The notes under the pieces are model-generated. The model was not told where the DNA came from. It was given only the letters and a program-made list of their open reading frames with translations, and ran no database searches. Below, piece after piece: positions 13,289 to 24,081 of a stretch of 64,000 nucleotides of DNA; the stretch's first letter is position 1; each line of letters begins with the position of its first letter. The translations under genes were made by a program, and so were the position numbers. The DNA lies in assembly GCA_002104945.1 (NCBI GenBank), contig MCFH01000035.1:518567-582566 (forward strand), given 5' to 3'. Source of the DNA: Piromyces finnis (taxonomy: Eukaryota; Neocallimastigomycota; Neocallimastigomycetes; Neocallimastigales; Neocallimastigaceae).

Positions 13289-13793
13289 TTTATTTTAAAT
13301 ATACTTAATATGTTTAATAAAAAATATTAAATAAAATTTAAAAAAAATCAAAATTTATAATTATTCATTTACATAATTAAATAATTTAATAAATAAATAA
13401 ATAAATAAATAAATAAGTGTATGAATTAATAAACAAATAAATGAATGAATGAATGAATAACATTATATAATGTATGTATCAATAAAAATTAATAAAGAAA
13501 ATAAAATTATTAATATTTAATTTTTATGAAAAATGCTTTTATAGTTATGAAAGCATTTTATATATATATAATAAATAGAATAAAAAAAAGTATAATAGTT
13601 TAAGATAAAAATATATATTAAAAACTTAAAAAAACACTTTTATATACTATATTATATTTATATTTATATTTCGTTTATATTTATTATAATAATGTTTTAG
13701 AAAAGAGTTTATTAATATAACCATTTTTATTTTTTAAAAGATTTTTATATTTATTATATATTTAGCATAATATATAAAAAACTTCGTTTTTCC
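13289..13793. other. Intergenic region with AAAT/AATG microsatellites
   Basis: About 500 bp between the BBS2 stop and the prenyltransferase start, both on the minus strand. AAAT repeats (13386-13417) and AATG repeats (13439-13459) are visible. No gene seen. Confidence 0.6.
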
Positions 13794-14147
13794 TTAGTCA
13801 AATAATAATCCTGTTAAGGTCAATATAGTATTATTTTTAATTGCTTCTCTTGCTTCCGCTATTATTGTAGATTTTTCTTTTCCAACTTTTATTTTTATTT
13901 TAAAATATAATTAATAAATAAAAAAGAATAATTTTATTATTAATCAAAACTTAAAATATTAATTATCAATTTTCATAGAACTTACATCTTAAATTTGCTG
14001 CCTTGTGAATGATTTTATTTACTTCCTTTAATGAATTAACTAATTGCTCATGATTTGAAGTTCGTTTTGAATATTCTAAGAATATATCAGAGTTTAAGTT
14101 ATTTATAGCATGATAACCTTTTCTTAAATTTTGACTACAACAGATAA

Positions 14148-14184
<37 letters not shown>

Positions 14185-15858
14185 CAGTATATAAATTAAA
14201 TGAATAAAAGTAATTTCAATTATTAAAAAATATTTTTTTATCCTCTTACATGTCATTAATTTCTTTAGAATCTTCTGCTAAAATGAAAAATTTAACTAAT
14301 TGATCTGAAAGTGATGCTATTTCAGATGTTAATTTCATTCGATTTACATTATATTCTTCTATATTCGATAATATTTCAATTAATTTCTGTTTTTCTGATG
14401 GGAAATTTCTTAAAACTACCGAGATATCAGATGGTTCTAGTACTGATATTAAATGCTGAAAACATCTACCAGCTATTTCAAGATTTTCTGTGAATATGGT
14501 TATAGATATGTTCTAAATAAATGTATATATTAATATTTAATAAACGTATGTTATATTTAATAAAAAATTTGAATTACTTATTAATATATAAACAAATTTG
14601 TGTATGTGATAATTACTGAATTGTCTGTTAAAATTGCATTAATTGACATTTCTGATCCATCTAATAGGTATATAAAGTTTCCTCTTATACTATTAAAGGA
14701 TTCCATCAAATCATCATTATCTTTTATTAAAAAATAGGTCTTTATCCACCACACAATCTTTTTATTTAATTAAATAAAATAATGAAATAATTTATAAATA
14801 TAATATACAAATATTGTGATTTAAGTAAACATTATTATACATAAACTAGTATATATAAAATAAAGGCATACATCTGTCATTTTACTATTGACAGTGAATT
14901 TCAAATTTGATTTTCCTTCCTTTTCCAAATTTTTCACTGCTTTGAACATAATAAATTCTGGAATTATTTGTTTTTTAAGGAATACACGATTTGTATTTGT
15001 TTCTCTTTAAATATAATATAGAAGTTAAAACCATAAAATCAACATTATTATTGTTAGATTTTTATTATAATTAGTAGCAGTAGTAGTAGTAGTTTTGTTA
15101 TTATATTTTAATTACTTTGTTTGAATTTGACATAATAATCTTATTAGAATTTCACCGCCTATTTCATGAACAAAATTCAATGGTATTCGATAAGGTGGTG
15201 TCATTTTTGTTACTTTTGGAAATCTAATTTATATGTTATTATTATAGAAAAACATAGAAATAAAAGAATGGTTATAACATATTGTTTTCTTGGTAAAACA
15301 ATTATTGATGAAAAAAAACTTTCAGTAAATTTATTTTAATATATTTTACATTGTAAAAGTATTATCTTCAAATAAGACATCTGAAGTTACATTGACAACT
15401 TCAATAATAGCATTTTCTTTTGGTGTAATTAATAATACAATTTGGCCAATTAAATTTTTATTGTCTACAAATTCTTGAATAATTTCAATAGTTGCAAAGG
15501 AATCCAGAATCATATCTTTTGATAATACAAATGCATTAGATGAAATTGTTAATGATCTTTCTTTTAATGTTTTATATTCTAAAAGCAAGTCCTTTATTGA
15601 TTTAAAACAATATGTAGATTAATATACATTAATATTAATTATTAAATAAAACATTTTATATATCTTATATTTTCTTAAATTTTAAACGATGTTTTGTAAA
15701 TTGAATTATTTTACTTGTTTTCTCTTGGTACATTCATATATTTTATTTTGATAATCTGTATTATAATCATAATTAATTGTCTTCTTATATATTGTAACTT
15801 TTTTCCCCACAAAATATAAAAATATAAAAACATATTTAATTAGATACTACGCTGATGA

Positions 15859-15900
<42 letters not shown>

Positions 15901-17620
15901 TTTATTTATCAAATATACCTTTTCCATCCATTGATAATTCAATTAAGCTATATTCACCATTATTTGAAAAATCCCCATAAACAAAACCAGCTATTGGATT
16001 ATGACTTGTTGTGGTATTGGTGATACCGGTATTAGAATATAAAAGTTTTCCATCCTCAATATCTCTTATTTCAATAAGTCCATTATTATAACCAATACAT
16101 AATCCATTCGCAATTTTTTTAGGACTCATATAGAAAATTTTAAATTTAATTAATGAAAAAATATTATGATTGTAATAATAATATGAGCTAATATTAAAAA
16201 GTTTTTCAATATTTACTATATTAATGAATTTATTGTATATTTTGTTCTTACAGACCAAATCTTTTTAAAGTTTGAATAAACACCAATTTCTCCATTTTCC
16301 AGTGAATATCTAATATATTATTTCAAGATAATTATTATTGTTTTTGATTAGCATTATGTTTTCTATTTGAATTTTTAAATCAAATTTTTAGCTAAATTCT
16401 ACGATATTAATATTTATATAAGTCCTTTATTTCCATTAATATTTACCCAATAGTATTATGATGTAATGAACATAAATGTGTAATTAATCCTTGTTCTGGT
16501 ATTTCACATATCATTTGATCATTTTTAAAACATCGTATATACGAATCTTCTGAACTCACATATAAAATTGGTTCTCTTTTATAAAGAATATTATAAATTT
16601 AAAATCATTAATATATATATACCAATATAACAAATGACTAGTAATGAACAATCAATTTCCTATAAAATTCTAATAGCATTCATAATATTCAAAAAAGAAC
16701 AAATTTATTTATATAATTATATTTTTATTTTACTTTTTATTTTTTTCTATTACAATATTTGAAACGACGTCTCCAGTAGTAATCCAATATACTTCATCTC
16801 CATGATAATCAAATCCCTTTTTATAAATATTTTGTAATATTTATTTATTATGAATAAATTATTATTAATAACTTTTTTTTATTATGTTTGTTTTGTATTA
16901 AAGCTTAAAGCTTCTTAATAAGATTTTAATTTTTATTTCCGAAGATAATTCAAAAGTTAATTTTATATTTTCTGGACGTACTTGAACTAAACAGTTTTCT
17001 CCAACTAGGATATAAGGTGTCTCTGAATTAGATACATATCCTGAAGAAACAGCAGTTATTTCATCTGATATTTCCTGATAAAATAAATCTGAATTATTTT
17101 CTACATCATACCTTTGATGTTAATATAAATATTTATATAATATTTATTTGAATATTAATAATAATAAATATTAATTATTTTTTTTAAAAAAAAAACAATT
17201 AAACTTGATTTTAACTTTTTGTGAAAATTAATTAGAATTTATAAATGTTAGAAAAACCTACAAAAGTAGTTTATTTTTTGTTCCAATGATTAATAAATCT
17301 TTATTAATATCTGGGTCTAATTGATTACAAGCTATTGAGGTTACTTCTTGTTCCATGTCAATTAACTCTATAAATTCATCTTCTGAACCCCTCAAGTATG
17401 GTGAATATTTATAAATTTTCCCACCTAATGAAACAAATACAATTGAAAGATTTACGCCATCAACTACATATGATTTTTAAAAATATAATATTTGTTAGAT
17501 ATTTTATAAAATGTGTAAATAATTATTTTTATTTATTTTTTTAAATAGTATAACTTATTCTATCTAATTAAACTATGGTTTCATTCTAATATTTCTTTTC
17601 TTTTTTTTTTTTCTTTCTTA

Positions 17621-17687
<67 letters not shown>

Positions 17688-17854
17688 TGTATTGTGATAT
17701 ATATATTATGTATCTAAAAGTAACGTTCTGATAATACTGTTATTTTGAAAAAAAAAAAAAGATATATAGAAAAATATAATTTACATTTCCCTACGCAGCA
17801 TAGATTTTTCTTTATTTTTATTTCAAAATCTTCAGTAAAAACTTTTGAGAGCAT
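13794..17854 (-). CDS. BBS2: Bardet-Biedl syndrome 2 protein homologue (BBSome subunit)
   Basis: About 15 minus-strand exons: 17854-17785, 17463-17262, 17111-16982, 16816-16734, 16575-16447, 16309-16256, 16187-15919, 15797-15715, 15591-15350, 15223-15116, 15001-14872, 14757-14617, 14512-14250, 14134-13986, 13885-13794. They join to about 714 aa, near the 721 of human BBS2. Diagnostic stretches include the MLSKVFT start, YDVENNSDLFYQE, GFDYHGDEVYW, SSEDSYIRCFKND, EYKTLKERSL, and the C-terminal EAREAIKNNTILTL. The N-terminal half is a WD40-type propeller, followed by a coiled-coil, GAE-like and helical region. BBS2 is part of the BBSome coat that carries membrane proteins in cilia, which fits a fungus with flagellated zoospores. 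The exon 6/7 junction is uncertain: the frame-compatible donor (GTCTGT at 16255) is weak, and the strong GTAAGA at 16251 is out of frame with every AG acceptor. Confidence 0.88.
15861..15900. repeat. AAT trinucleotide microsatellite
   Basis: About 13 AAT units in the BBS2 intron between exons 7 and 8. Confidence 0.85.
17620..17688. repeat. ATT trinucleotide microsatellite
   Basis: About 22 perfect ATT units in the first BBS2 intron. Confidence 0.9.
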
Positions 17855-19298
17855 TATAACATAATATTTAAAAGTATAAAAATATCTTTAATATAGTTAA
17901 ATTTTAAATTAAATAAATGAAATATTATTTATAAATTTTTAATTAAATTTAAAATTGATATTTTTATATTGTCGAAATAAATTAAAATATAAATTTAAAT
18001 TTATTTCTATAAAAATAAAAAAGTTTGGTTTAGTTTAGTGGTATTATAATATTTATTTAGAAAGGTTTTATTATTTGTTTTTTAATATGTTATTTGATCT
18101 TACACAATAAATAATATCACAAAAATATATTCTAATAAAAAATTTTGTAATATTTTTTCTATTTCTAATAAGCAATATACAGCTATAAATATTACAATAA
18201 AATAATTATTATATTATCTATTTCAAAGTTCTCTGTATTAATTCTATTTATCACATTATGTGTACATTATTTATCTGTTTACTATTATGCATTTCATATT
18301 TAATTTTCATTAATATTTTATTATTATTACATATCATATAAATAAAAAAAGAATATATATTGTTTTGTTTTCATTCTTACATAATTTATTAATATAGAAA
18401 CTAATATAATAAATATTAATAATAACTATAATGAGTTCTTCCTTTATTCAATAAAAAAGTAAACAATTTTTGAATGACATTAATATAACTTTAAAAATAT
18501 TATTTAATATAACCCTCTATATATTAAAATATTTTTATTATCATAGTACCATTTTAGAAATTTTATTAAATATTTAATTTTGTCTCTATAATAAATTTAC
18601 TATAAAATGATAAAATCAAAATATGCTTAATTTTACCTAATATTAATTGGTGATATTATAACAATTATAATAAAACCTTAATATAATTATCCATACGCTT
18701 AAATATACTTATTTAAAATATTATTTCTTAAAATTCAGTTTTTGTTTTTTTAATAATTTTTAATAGTTTTATTGAAAAAAATACATATATACATATAAAA
18801 AAGTTTTAAAACTTGTTTCCAAATTTTATTATAAATTTATATGAAATGAAAATAAAAATTTTTGCATATAATTTAATTAATACAAATGAAAAAGTACACT
18901 ATAATTAACAATTAAAATAAGTTTTTTATATTTAATAAAATTATAATTTTTTTATAATTAAATATTATTCTTAATTACTTCTTTATATAAATTATTAAAA
19001 TAAGATTTTCTGTTAAATATATAATTATATGAGAAAATTTAAAAATTATTATTACAATATTATTTCAATAAACTTAAAATATTCTTTTTTTACCCAGTTT
19101 TAAATTGTGAAAAAAAAAAAAAAAAAAAAAAAATATTAAAGTTATAATATAAAAATTGGAGTTAAATATAAATCTATTTTACCTTTTTTTTATTCTCATT
19201 TTCTTTTAAGTATTTTTTTATTAAAATATATATTAATACAATATAAAAAATATCAAAATAAATATTATTATAAAATAGATAAATAATTATCGAAGAGA
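17855..19298. other. Divergent intergenic region between BBS2 and the first GPCR
   Basis: No gene visible. Parts of 18,830-19,165 resemble the flank of the second GPCR copy (about 23,510-23,945) at clearly lower similarity. From about 19,167 onward the two copies are nearly identical. Confidence 0.55.
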
Positions 19299-21660
19299 AT
19301 GGAGCTTCGGAAAAATTTAGAAAAGTTATTGTTTTTAATTTTAATATTTCATTTATTCATAATAATAAAGGCTGAAAAACAAAGAATTACAATATGTATG
19401 AAACAACCTGATATGCCGAAAAATTTTCCTTCTGATGCCTTAAATAATTATGTTAAGAAGTTAAATTACTATTTTAATGAGAGAACAAAAGATAATGAAA
19501 AGCTTAATAAATATGATATTGGTGTATATTTCTATCCTTATGAACCTGTTGATAGAAATGGAAGATCTGTGTCAAGTACTTTTATGGTTGAATTAGGAAA
19601 AATACTTCCAAACAAAAATAAAAATAATAATTTTGATTTAGTAGTATTAGATGATAGAATTTTATTAAACGAAATAGCATTGATGGAAAGTGAATGGGTT
19701 TTAGAAAATATTAAATACAGTCATCCAACATTCGATTTATATCATGATTTAACAAAATATGTTAATAAAGATGATCTACAATTTCATGATCCAAAAATAT
19801 TAAGTGGTGGATTATTCGAAGAAAAAATATATGGAATTCCTTTCAAATATAATTTCGATGTGTTATACTATCATAATGAAAATAAATATTCAAAGGAATA
19901 TAATGATACTCAATTATTATTAGAAGGTATGAAAAATAATACTTGGAATAAGTTAGTTGAATTAATGAACAATAATGCTCAACCATTAAATCTTCCATTT
20001 GGTGATGATAACGATTTATTAAATTTCGTTATAGAATATACAAGTAATCATTATAATTTAACAAAAGAAAATGATCCAGATTTCATAAAATTATTTTATA
20101 ATGAAACTTCTGTTGAGTTTTATACAAAATTACGTGATTTAGTTGTATCAGTTGCTAAGAATAATGATGCAAGAAATAGTGCTCTTACTACATTAGATGA
20201 AGCATATGAAGATTTTATTGAAGGTAAATCGACATTCTTTAGAGGAAAAGCTTCTCACAGTTTCATTTTTGAAAAAAAATATCCTAAAAATGAAATTCTA
20301 TTATCTCTTCCTCCAAAATATCAATCTGCAACAACTCATGAATATATTGTTGCAAATAAATTCAGTAAATTCGATCCCGAAATTCTCGCAGAAGTTGCTC
20401 TTATTCTTACTGATAAAGATGCTCAACTATTTCATGCTGAAAATATTGGGAATATTCCAACATTCGATTTTAGTAAAAAGGATTCTGATACATATTTAAA
20501 AGCATATTGTGATTTTAATTCTGTCATTTGTGATGCAATGGATAAAATGGAAAAATTATATATAAGAGATATTTTTAAATCCGATACAATGGCTCCATTT
20601 TTTGAATTCGAGTGTTTTATGCCTATCAAATTCAAAAATTATTTTATCGATAATAAAGTTGATGATGAACTAAGAAAACCATTTCAAAATTTAGTTGAAT
20701 TTAACACAGATCATTTAGGTATTTATGGAACATTATCAATTTTTATGATTTTTGGAACTGTAATACTTTTCGGTATAATTATATTTATGACATTCAAATT
20801 AAGAGAACATTCATACATCAAAGTTATTTCACCATTATTTTGTAATTTAATTATAATCGGATGTATGTTAAATTTAATCAAAGTATTAAAATTCCTTCCA
20901 CCATATTCTGCCACCAAAGTAAAAATATTTTTAGTTCTTGAAGCACTCGGAACAAATTTAATTTATATTCCAATGTTTGTAGTTGCATATCGTATATTCC
21001 GCATTTACAAAACAAAAACGTTTATGTCAAATGCTTTAAATAACAAGCGTTTGTTAATATTTGTATTTATTGCTGTTAGTATAGCAGTTATTTATAGAAT
21101 AGTGATTGTTATGACAAATAGAGTTTATTATTTAGCTATTGGCACAATTAAAATGGTTCGTATTCCAAAAGGGTATTATTCAAATTATAAACTATTTTCA
21201 ACAATATATCAAGTTTATCTTACAATAGTTGTACGTATTTACATTATATAAGTTATCATAAATATTAATTATAAATATTACTGTTATATATATTATTATA
21301 ATTATTATATATTATATATTATATATATTAATATATTATATAATTATCTCTATTATTATATCATTATATCTAAATTACTAAAATTATATCTTAATAATTT
21401 TATTAAATATATTATTTTAATATTATAGTTTATTGCACTTATGATGATGATAATTATTACTGGAAGTCGATCAAGAAAGTTTGGTGATATTTGTTATACA
21501 TTTGTTATTTTCATTACAAATATATCTGATTTTAATGTTGAACGTTTAATTGTATGGCTTAATGAAGAAAACTATCCTTTACATTTCTTTATTATCATTA
21601 TCTTTGATTGCGTTCTTCACTTTATTTGCGTATATTTCTTAGTTGGATCAAGAATTCAAT
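19167..21660 (+). repeat. 2.5-kb near-identical direct repeat, copy 1 (mate 23949-26443)
   Basis: From ~100 bp before the start codon through exon 1, the intron and half of exon 2, the two receptor copies differ at only a few bases I could find (for example K/E at residue 53 and F/S in TM4). Similarity drops sharply at both ends, suggesting homogenisation by gene conversion. Confidence 0.8.
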
Positions 21661-21851
21661 TACTTTTAACAAATCCTGAATTTGACTTTGTTAATAGTTC
21701 TAATAATAGCTCAGACGATACCCAATATATTGCCTTAAGATCAAGAATTAGAAGTATGAGTATTTTAAAATTCATAAGTAGTATTGGTTCTACAGATACT
21801 AGAAAAAGCATGTTAAGATCAACTAATTCACAACAGAGAAGTGGAATATAG
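19299..21851 (+). CDS. Class C-like GPCR with solute-binding-protein ectodomain, copy 1
   Basis: Two exons, 19299-21230 and 21429-21851, join in phase 0 to about 785 aa. Residues 1-25 form a hydrophobic signal peptide. Residues ~30-465 resemble a bacterial extracellular sugar-binding protein (type 1 SBP). Seven hydrophobic segments follow: GIYGTLSIFMIFGTVILFGI, a second with SPLFCNLIIIGCMLNLI, KIFLVLEALGTNLIYIPMFV, LLIFVFIAVSIAVIY, YQVYLTIVFIALMMMIIITG across the splice, ICYTFVIFITNIS, and FFIIIIFDCVLHFICVYFLV. SPLFCNLIIIGC is the class C TM2 motif. A Ser-rich cytoplasmic tail ends the protein. Receptors of this build are known from anaerobic fungi and are thought to sense extracellular sugars; the ligand here is unknown. 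The next copy lies 4.78 kb downstream, and only the tails differ substantially. Confidence 0.85.
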
Positions 21852-22234
21852 AAATTGAGATTAACGCATTAATAATTAAAAGAAAATATATATTTATATG
21901 TCTTAACTAATTTTTGATAAAGTTAATACAAATAATGTAGTTTTAAAATATTATTATTATTTGTTTCAATTAATTTTCTTTATATCTATATTATGTATTT
22001 ATGATAAAATATTTTACTTCTGCTACCTACATTCTTGAAGTAAAATTTTATTAATTTAAAAAAAAAAAAAAAAATTAAATTAAAATAAATTAAAAATTTC
22101 TTTTTATTTAATAATGATATAGTTTTAATAATTTTACTTTTTGTTAAATAATATTATCTTATCCTCTTCTTTGAAATAAAATGAGTTATTTCAAAAAAAA
22201 TATATATGGTTTTAAATTATTTTTTATATTAATA

Positions 22235-22266
<32 letters not shown>

Positions 22267-22300
22267 GAAATATTGCTGTAAAATAGAAATATATAAACAT
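21852..22300. other. 3' flank of GPCR copy 1
   Basis: AT-rich, with poly-A runs near 22058-22074 and 22240-22266. No gene seen. Confidence 0.5.
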
Positions 22301-22315
22301 ATCATTAATATTATT
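22301..22315. repeat. Target-site duplication of the LINE, left copy
   Basis: 15-bp perfect match to 23152-23166, immediately before the first LINE base. Confidence 0.85.
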
Positions 22316-23117
22316 GTCTGTCCATGTTGCGGATATGACGAACAATCTTTTTACCATTGGGTATTAGAATGTTCTGTATTCTGAATACAGAGCTTCTTCA
22401 CTTAGCTTTCATGACGATCTTTTTACCCTTTTTTACAATAAATATAAGAATCAATTCATCACATACTTACTCCCCGAAACGGAAGTAAGAAAAACAATTT
22501 ATAATTATATTTTTACGTTCCTTCTTGGTGGAACTTTAGCTTATGATGAGCTTCAAATCGATAAGGCGGAACAAAGACATTTGAATGAACAGCTTTACAG
22601 TTCATGTTCCATATGTAGAGGGTCTCGCGGCTTTTCTTACTAAAACAATCCCTATCATTAGTAGCTCTATAAAGCTACTTTTTGATAGGCTTAGTAAGAC
22701 ACCTAACGTAATCAAGAGCGCCGACGTCGTATCGATATGGCAAAGGAACATTTCCAATGTTCCGTACACAGGGTTCAATGTTAGTATTTCCTCGAATTCG
22801 AATGAAAACATTATGAACTCATGGGAGAGTTTAGTAGACACCACACTATCATACCTGATGTTACTTCTTTTTTTTATTTCATTTAATTTATTAGATAGGG
22901 ACCAATCCCACACAGTACAAATTGCAGAGTTCATTAAACTTTTATACAACTTAAATAATTATTTTATTTTTTTTATATTTATATTTTTATTTATATATAT
23001 TTTATTATTTTTATTTATTATTTATTATATCAATATCAATATGTATTATCACCTAATATTATGTAATATCACTAATTAAATAAGTAAATAAATAAAAGAT
23101 GTGTATTCTCTTCCTAG

Positions 23118-23151
<34 letters not shown>
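22316..23151 (+). mobile_element. 5'-truncated LINE (non-LTR retrotransposon) copy
   Basis: This island is less AT-rich than its flanks. It begins with CPCCGYDEQSFYHWVLEC, the Cys/His motif found after the reverse transcriptase of L1/Tx1-type LINEs. After a +1-type frame break, an 87-codon open stretch (EYRASSLSFHDDLF and on) follows, then a further break into the frame 22585-22960. The insert ends in an A31 tail (23121-23151). It is flanked by the perfect 15-bp direct repeat ATCATTAATATTATT at 22301-22315 and 23152-23166. All of this is what target-primed insertion of a 5'-truncated LINE leaves. The remaining ORFs are dead fragments. Confidence 0.8.
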
Positions 23152-23156
<5 letters not shown>

Positions 23157-23166
23157 TAATATTATT
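23152..23166. repeat. Target-site duplication of the LINE, right copy
   Basis: 15-bp perfect match to 22301-22315, immediately after the poly-A tail. Confidence 0.85.
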
Positions 23167-24081
23167 AAGATATACATAATGTTAATAAAAAAGACTTTTA
23201 AATTTTAATATATAAATACTTTCAATTTTCTATATCTAATGATTAGGTTAATAAATAAAAGATTAATTTACTGGCTAAAATTCTGCCAGAGATCGAATAT
23301 CTTCTGGTTAAAGAGTCTGGCTAAATCCTCCAAAAATCTAGGATAAATAATATTGTTAATTAAATAATGCATAATAATAATTGACAAAAAATAAGTTTAT
23401 ATATATAAAAATTATTGTTAAAAAGAGTGTAAAAACAATAAATAAAAGAAAATATAAAAACGAAATTAAATTCATCATAACACATATAAATTTCTGAATT
23501 TTATTATTACAAATACTATATGAAATGAAAATAAAATTAATTTTGCTATTTACTCTATATATGTAATTTAATTAATATAGAAAAAAAGTATACTTTAACA
23601 ATTAAAATAAGTTTTTCCGATAACATTTTTTTAATTATACTATAATTTAATTAAACTTTAAAAAGATTACAATTTTATATATAATTAAAGTATTTTAGTA
23701 ATTTTTAAAATAAAAAAAAAAAAAAACTATATTAATAAAAGCATAAAATTAAAATTAAGTTTATGTTAAATATTATTCTTTATTTGGTATATCGAGAAAA
23801 TATCCTTTAAATAAACCTATTAAAATAAAATTATCTATTAATTATATGATAATTAATGTAAATTTAAAAATTTATAATTACAATTTTATATTCATTAATG
23901 TTAAAATATTTTTCTTATTAAGTTTAAAATATTCAAATTAAATTAAATTATAAATCTATTTTACCTTTTTTTTTATTCTCATTTTCTTTTAAGTATTTTT
24001 TTATTAAAATATATATTAATACAATATAAAAAATATCAAAATAAATATTATTATAAAATAGATAAATAATTATCGAAGAGA
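23167..24081. other. Upstream region of GPCR copy 2
   Basis: No gene visible. A small less AT-rich patch at about 23270-23342 contains several CCAG/CTGG words but does not fold as a tRNA that I recognise. Nearly identical to the copy 1 promoter only from about 23949. Confidence 0.5.

Noticed and set aside
15902-16258. 118-codon minus-strand ORF as an independent gene
   Set aside because: Its lower part is BBS2 exon 7; the upper part is intron.
22585-23079. 164-codon ORF as a real gene
   Set aside because: It lies within the truncated LINE, begins at a chance Met, and ends in AT-rich 3' sequence.
23270-23342. Possible tRNA or small RNA
   Set aside because: No cloverleaf, A box or B box could be built on either strand.
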